Of a stretch of 64,000 nucleotides of DNA, positions 57,569 through 64,000 are shown in pieces (within the stretch, counting starts at the first letter, position 1; the number at the start of each line of letters is the position of its first letter). The stretch lies in the NCBI RefSeq assembly GCF_002994745.2, contig NC_037089.1, positions 4,719,501 through 4,783,500 on the forward strand, written 5' to 3'. Both the position numbers and the translations under genes were made by a program. A model generated the notes under the pieces. It saw nothing but the letters and a program-made list of their open reading frames with translations, ran no database searches and was not told the DNA's origin. This DNA is from Rosa chinensis. Its lineage: Eukaryota; Streptophyta; Magnoliopsida; Rosales; Rosaceae.

Positions 57569-57600
57569 CTAGTTTTATACCCGTGCGATGCACGTGTTAT
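57569..57600 (-). mobile_element. Helitron 3' terminus
   Basis: On the minus strand, a hairpin (arms CACGTGC and GCACGGG around ATC) is followed by TATAAAA and then CTAG, directly before a host T. Helitrons insert between A and T, so this fits. The Helitron would extend rightwards from here. Its 5' end (TC...) could not be placed. Confidence 0.6.
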
Positions 57601-58161
57601 TGGTAAAAAAAATGAAGAATGATGAAGTTTGAAATAACTTAATACCTCGAACTCCGTTCTTCTATGAAGCACATAAAAATGCATTTCTCCTATATATAAA
57701 TACCCCAACAATCACCTTTTGTATAAATTGCTACTGCATAGAAAATTTGAAGAAGCGATTCAATTAGTGTTCAAAGAATTGAAAAAGAAAGCTCAAAGCA
57801 AATGGCTCACCGTTTAATAAATTTTCTTCACCTGCTCTTTGTTGATATAAACATGGGCAAACATGGGTTTGTATATTGCTCTAAACTTCTGAAGCATGAA
57901 AACTTATTTGAACGTGATTAAACTCACTCATGAAACTTCTAAAGCGTGGAAACTAATTTTAACGTGATTAAATCACTTATGGTATAACTGATAGAAACTG
58001 ATTCGAACGTGGTTAAGTCTCTCATGGGATAATTGTTCAATTTTTGAATGATCATAGATAATTGTGTACTTTATCTACTTCCAATGAGACCATTTAAATT
58101 TAGGGCCCTTGACCGTTTACCCAATTTGGGCCCAATAAATGTCCACTTACTTTAAATGTAA

Positions 58162-58516
58162 ACAGACAAGTAGGCTTCATCATTTAGCCCTTCAACTCTA
58201 AGCCCGCCCTAAACCCGCTCGGCCCGTAGGGCCGGCCCTACCCTTTCTCAAATAGGGTAGGGTAAGGGTCATGCAAGTGAAGCTCAGCCCTACCCAATTG
58301 AGCCCGTAAGGGCCAAGCCCGGCCAGGCCCTAAAAGCCCTACCCGGCCCTACCCTAAAATTTATATATTATTTTTATTATTTTCTATTACATAGGCTTTG
58401 TTTTCTTTAACTATTATTTTTCTTGTTACACAACAATTAATATTGATAGATTTAGAGAGATAGTTAATTGAAGATAACCACCTTAACTAAATTAATAAAT
58501 GTTATAAGTTAATTTC

Positions 58517-58557
<41 letters not shown>

Positions 58558-59089
58558 ATTAAATATGATCAACAAAAAACAATGTGTAAAAGTAAAATGT
58601 AATTGGAATTGGTCTACTGATTTCATTTCATAGTCCCTTTATATAGGGATAGAATTACAACGGAAATATCGATTACATTAATGATACTAAATGCTAATTG
58701 ATCCGTAATTGCGCTGATTAATGGTAATCACTGATTCCTTGATTCCCTCTCCGTCAGTTGCTTTGATGAAGGCACACAATATGTTTTTCCTTTAACACAA
58801 TGAGTCTTGTATTACCTATATAATCATTTAGCCACATTTTGAGGAAAAAATACAATTTTTTTTTTTTTGGTTATACAAAATAAGGCCCATTTCGGCCCTA
58901 TTCGGAAGGCCAGCCCTTTCGGCCCTAACGAATCTGGCTTTTCGGCCGGGTAAGGGTTAGCATATTTAAGCCCCGGCCAACCCTAAATTTTGTTGACTTT
59001 GACTAGGCCTGGCCCAGCCCGACCCTAAGCCCTAAAATTTAGGGTAGGGCCGGCCCTAGCCCGGCCCATGATGACCCATACAGACAAGT
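58162..59089. mobile_element. Non-autonomous TIR element (hAT- or Mutator-type) with GGGCCGGCCC motifs
   Basis: The element is 58172-59079. A 10-bp direct repeat, ACAGACAAGT, lies at 58162-58171 and 59080-59089. The end motifs are AGGCTTCATCATTTAGCCC on the left and ATGGGTCATCATGGGCC on the right (read inward). Both subterminal regions are crowded with GGGCCGGCCC and CCCTACCC, while the middle is AT-rich with a (TG)n run at 58524-58552. No transposase was found. A repeat longer than 8 bp leaves hAT and MULE both possible. Confidence 0.7.
58597..58802 (-). repeat. Possible solo LTR nested in the TIR element
   Basis: On the minus strand it would begin TGTGTTAAAGG and end CCAATTACA, and it includes TATATAAAGGG, a typical LTR TATA box. 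No target duplication was found, so the ends may be wrong. Confidence 0.4.
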
Positions 59090-59109
59090 TTGCCCTTTAA
59101 ATAATTAAA

Positions 59110-59818
59110 AAGTCATTGGAGACCTCACAGGAATCCGGTAAGGTGTCACGGAATTCCAGTCATCGGCTGCTGGAATTCGATCACGGCCGCCAGACTTCGG
59201 TTACCAGTCGCCGGAAGTTTCCAAAGAGTTTGCCGGAGATTTTTATTATCCCCCAATAAATTTATATGAAGTTTACTGGGGGCAATAAAAAGTTTATTGG
59301 TGGGCAATAAAATAGGACACCAGACTCCTGTCACCGGTCCGGAGATTGCCGGAAGTTCACAAAGTGGTCGTCGGAGACTTTTATTACCCCTTATAAATTT
59401 TTATTGGGGGGCAATAAAAAGTTTATTAGGGGGAAATAAAAAGTTTATTAGGGGGCAATAAAGTTTATTGGGAGGCAATACAAAGTTTATTGGGTATTAT
59501 TGGGGGGTAATAAAAAGTTTATTGGGGGGCAATGAAACCGGACACTTGTCGCTGGATTCCAACTGCTTGTGACTGGATTCTGGCGACCAATGACCTGATT
59601 CAGGCGACCGGTGACTGGAGTCTTGTGAAGTCTCTCTCTCTAAGTGACAAAGGGAGAGATGGCAAAATTGTCCCAAAAAAAAAAAAAAAAAAAAAAATAA
59701 CTTAATTGGGTATTAGGGCAAAAAATATGTAATTTGTTGGGAAGGTAGGGAATCTTATAAAATATTTGGGTAAATAGGGTTAGTGTAGCTCAAATTTGGA
59801 TAAATGAACATTTTCCCT
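59110..59818 (-). repeat. Degenerate relative of the 36-kb MULE-like element
   Basis: It shares the order of parts with 36089-37724 but runs the opposite way. GGAATTCCAGTCATCGGC-type GCCGG repeats come first, then CCCCAATAAA/TTTATTGGGG arrays (59250-59530). The right end (59818), read inward, is GGGAAAATGTTCATTTATCC, like GGGTTTTTGTCCATTTACC. The left boundary is unclear. Confidence 0.6.
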
Positions 59819-61379
59819 TAAATTGTAATAATTCCTTGTGTTTTATTTCATTCAGGTAAGGGCATATTAGTCAAACCATATTTTGGTGAAACTTTGACAC
59901 CAAAAGGATGGCCTCGCTTTATTAGGTGAGGCTCTTGTATAAGTTTAGGTTTGCTTATTGATCGATTTTCATTGGTTAAGTTTGTAAATTGTTAAAGAAG
60001 TCTTGGAATAGAAGTTGCTACTTTTTTCTAGAGTTTGTTATCTTTTTTATTTTGTGGTCATTGGTTAAATGTATTTACAGATAGGAAACATACTAAGTCA
60101 TCCATCTTTTTAGCATATTTGAAGAGATTGCACATGAGATCTACTTTTTAATTTGACCGGGAAAGTTTAGGTCACGCTTAGACATATGATATTCAAAATT
60201 ATCGATCGACAACTTTTTTCATCACATTTGGGTAATTTGAGCATGGAAGTTTATTTTTTTTTATTTTTTACAAAATGTTTTAAACTTTCAGTAAAGAGTA
60301 TGAAAGTTTTAAGTGTATTGAAAATTATGTAGACATTGAAAATCGTAAATTATCATTACAAGTTTACAACAATGAAAGAGTTGATATTGGATGATTTTGT
60401 GTGCATGAATATTCACCTTGAGTCGATGCCTGGAATCGCAACATATTATACTACATGGAAGAATAGTCTATGTATATTGTGATCACTAACTTGTTCTTTC
60501 TACATGTTTGTGTAATATGATTCTGAATTTGATTTGCTCTTTTAGACTTACACCTCAAATGGGTGTGTTAGTAAGGTGCTTAAGATATTTGAGGAAACTA
60601 ATTGTTATAATAAACTGTATACTAGATTGGTGCAGCTGACTACATAAGCATTGTGAAAACGTGGCCAGTGAGGCCGGTTTCCAACATGATAAATGTGTTG
60701 ATGTCACTGTTAGGTCTCACACTACGACACGGAAGACAGAGAATGCCAAGCAGGTTGAGTTGATTAACGGCGTGGCCATGGTGATAACAATCGAAGTGAA
60801 ATGCGTGAATGCAACCTCATGGGATTTCCAATGATCCCTTTAGGGCTAAAATGTTTCTATTTTTGTTGACCTTTTATCACTTTTTCTATTTTTTTTTAAA
60901 AGAAAAATATCTCAGTCCACTGATAAATTATGAATAATTACAAAAATGAAGCTACATCAAAACAAAAATTAACGAAAACCATTCAAAATGGCACAAGCCA
61001 TTAGAAAATTGACTCGACTAGAACAAATGGATGCAAATAACTCATTCAATGAAGCACCCCCTGTAAACCAATTTATTTAAAAATTACTGATGATACGATA
61101 AACTATAACAGACAATCACTCATCCATGTATATTTGCTGTAAAAAATAAGTCGAATAAAGAGATTAATGTCCGATCACCCTTTTGCACTTGTTAACAAAT
61201 CTTCACGTACTATTGATTTGGGCCAAATAAGTATGATGTCCAGCTTTGGCCAAAAAAAGAAAAAGAAAAAGTATGATGTCCTGCAAACGACGCCGTTCTA
61301 CTTGTCCCGGTCAACTGCTTAAACCCTAAATCCCTCTTGTATCTTCACGAAGCAAAATCTAGTACCCATCGGAAAGACG
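59819..61379. other. Intergenic region upstream of TRM5
   Basis: AT-rich, with no recognised gene. A 53-codon open stretch at about 60655-60831 (ending WDFQ) has a coding-like look but I recognise no family. From about 61320 the sequence has the features of a leader exon, including a possible donor near 61436. Confidence 0.45.
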
Positions 61380-61570
61380 ACTCCATCTCTTCATTCCCCC
61401 AAACACAGAGCGACTCCAACTCTTGTCAAATTGATCAGTGAGCACTTCACCTCAAGTTCGAAACTTTATCTCTTTTCTAACTAATTTTTTTTGTAAAATT
61501 AGGGTTTATGTGTGCCCTTATGGTGTTCGACGAAATGCCCAACTGAAAATTAGAGCCGTTTCTCTTTTGA

Positions 61571-63900
<2,330 letters not shown>

Positions 63901-64000
63901 GTAAGTTCTGTCAACATATTTTACTCTGTTTCTTTCTTTTGTTAAATTAATCTGCTGGTAACTACAGCAAGTCCTTTAATTTGATGAAGTCTAAGGTCTT

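Overview
This is nuclear DNA from a flowering plant, almost certainly a eudicot. The genes have many short exons with GT-AG introns rich in A and T, and the proteins match plant-only families: VIN3-like, HCF101, D14-like hydrolase, RTFL peptide and plant Nudix 20. The DNA between genes is full of Copia, TRIM, SINE, MULE, MITE and Helitron remnants. The protein sequences resemble Rosaceae most in my memory (Fragaria or Rosa type), but I cannot prove that here.

Layout. 1-4380: no convincing gene, apart from a possible last few codons of a gene entering from the left. 4390-10310 (+): VIN3-like protein 1 (VIL1/VRN5 type), 720 aa. 10690-18560 (+): HCF101, the plastid Fe-S cluster carrier, 540 aa in 15 exons. 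One intron has gained a Copia element just before its 3' splice site, and another holds a tandem copy of the next exon's start. 18560-30650: a transposon block. A decayed Copia element (21620-28674) carries a Pack-MULE with aminoacylase-1 sequence. It sits between two direct copies of a 750-bp host segment, and one copy has a poly(A)-tailed retroinsertion. 31416-32939 (+): an alpha/beta hydrolase of the D14/KAI2 family, closest to DLK2. 33448-35540 (-): an F-box/DUF295 gene wrecked by a SINE and a TRIM. 36089-37724: a MULE-like element full of short tandem and palindromic repeats. 37969-41216 (+): 3-hydroxyisobutyryl-CoA hydrolase-like protein with two alternative third exons. 42760-45376 (-) and 45982-50192 (+): a Nudix hydrolase 20-type gene and a 2-oxoglutarate dioxygenase, head to head over about 600 bp. 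51055-51237 (+): a ROTUNDIFOLIA/DEVIL (RTFL/DVL) small-peptide gene. 52-61 kb: intergenic DNA with a segmental duplication, a MITE, fragments of NLR, RNase H and F-box genes, a Helitron end and a TIR element. 61625-right edge (+): TRM5-type tRNA guanine-37 N1-methyltransferase, incomplete, with a mutated splice donor.

The genes do not form one pathway, as is normal for a plant chromosome. VIL1 works in chromatin silencing. HCF101 serves photosystem I assembly in the plastid. The hydrolase gene belongs to valine or beta-oxidation CoA metabolism, and the DLK2-like gene to the karrikin/strigolactone receptor family. The Nudix enzyme, dioxygenase and TRM5 are housekeeping or metabolic enzymes. 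The most interesting points are mechanistic: a pair of exons that the reading frame forces to be mutually exclusive (38536-38865), a +1 donor mutation in TRM5 (62320), and two separate cases in HCF101 where repeats multiplied a 3' splice site.

Exon models were built by hand from splice signals, family reading frames and phase arithmetic. All complete models close in frame, but no transcript evidence was available.
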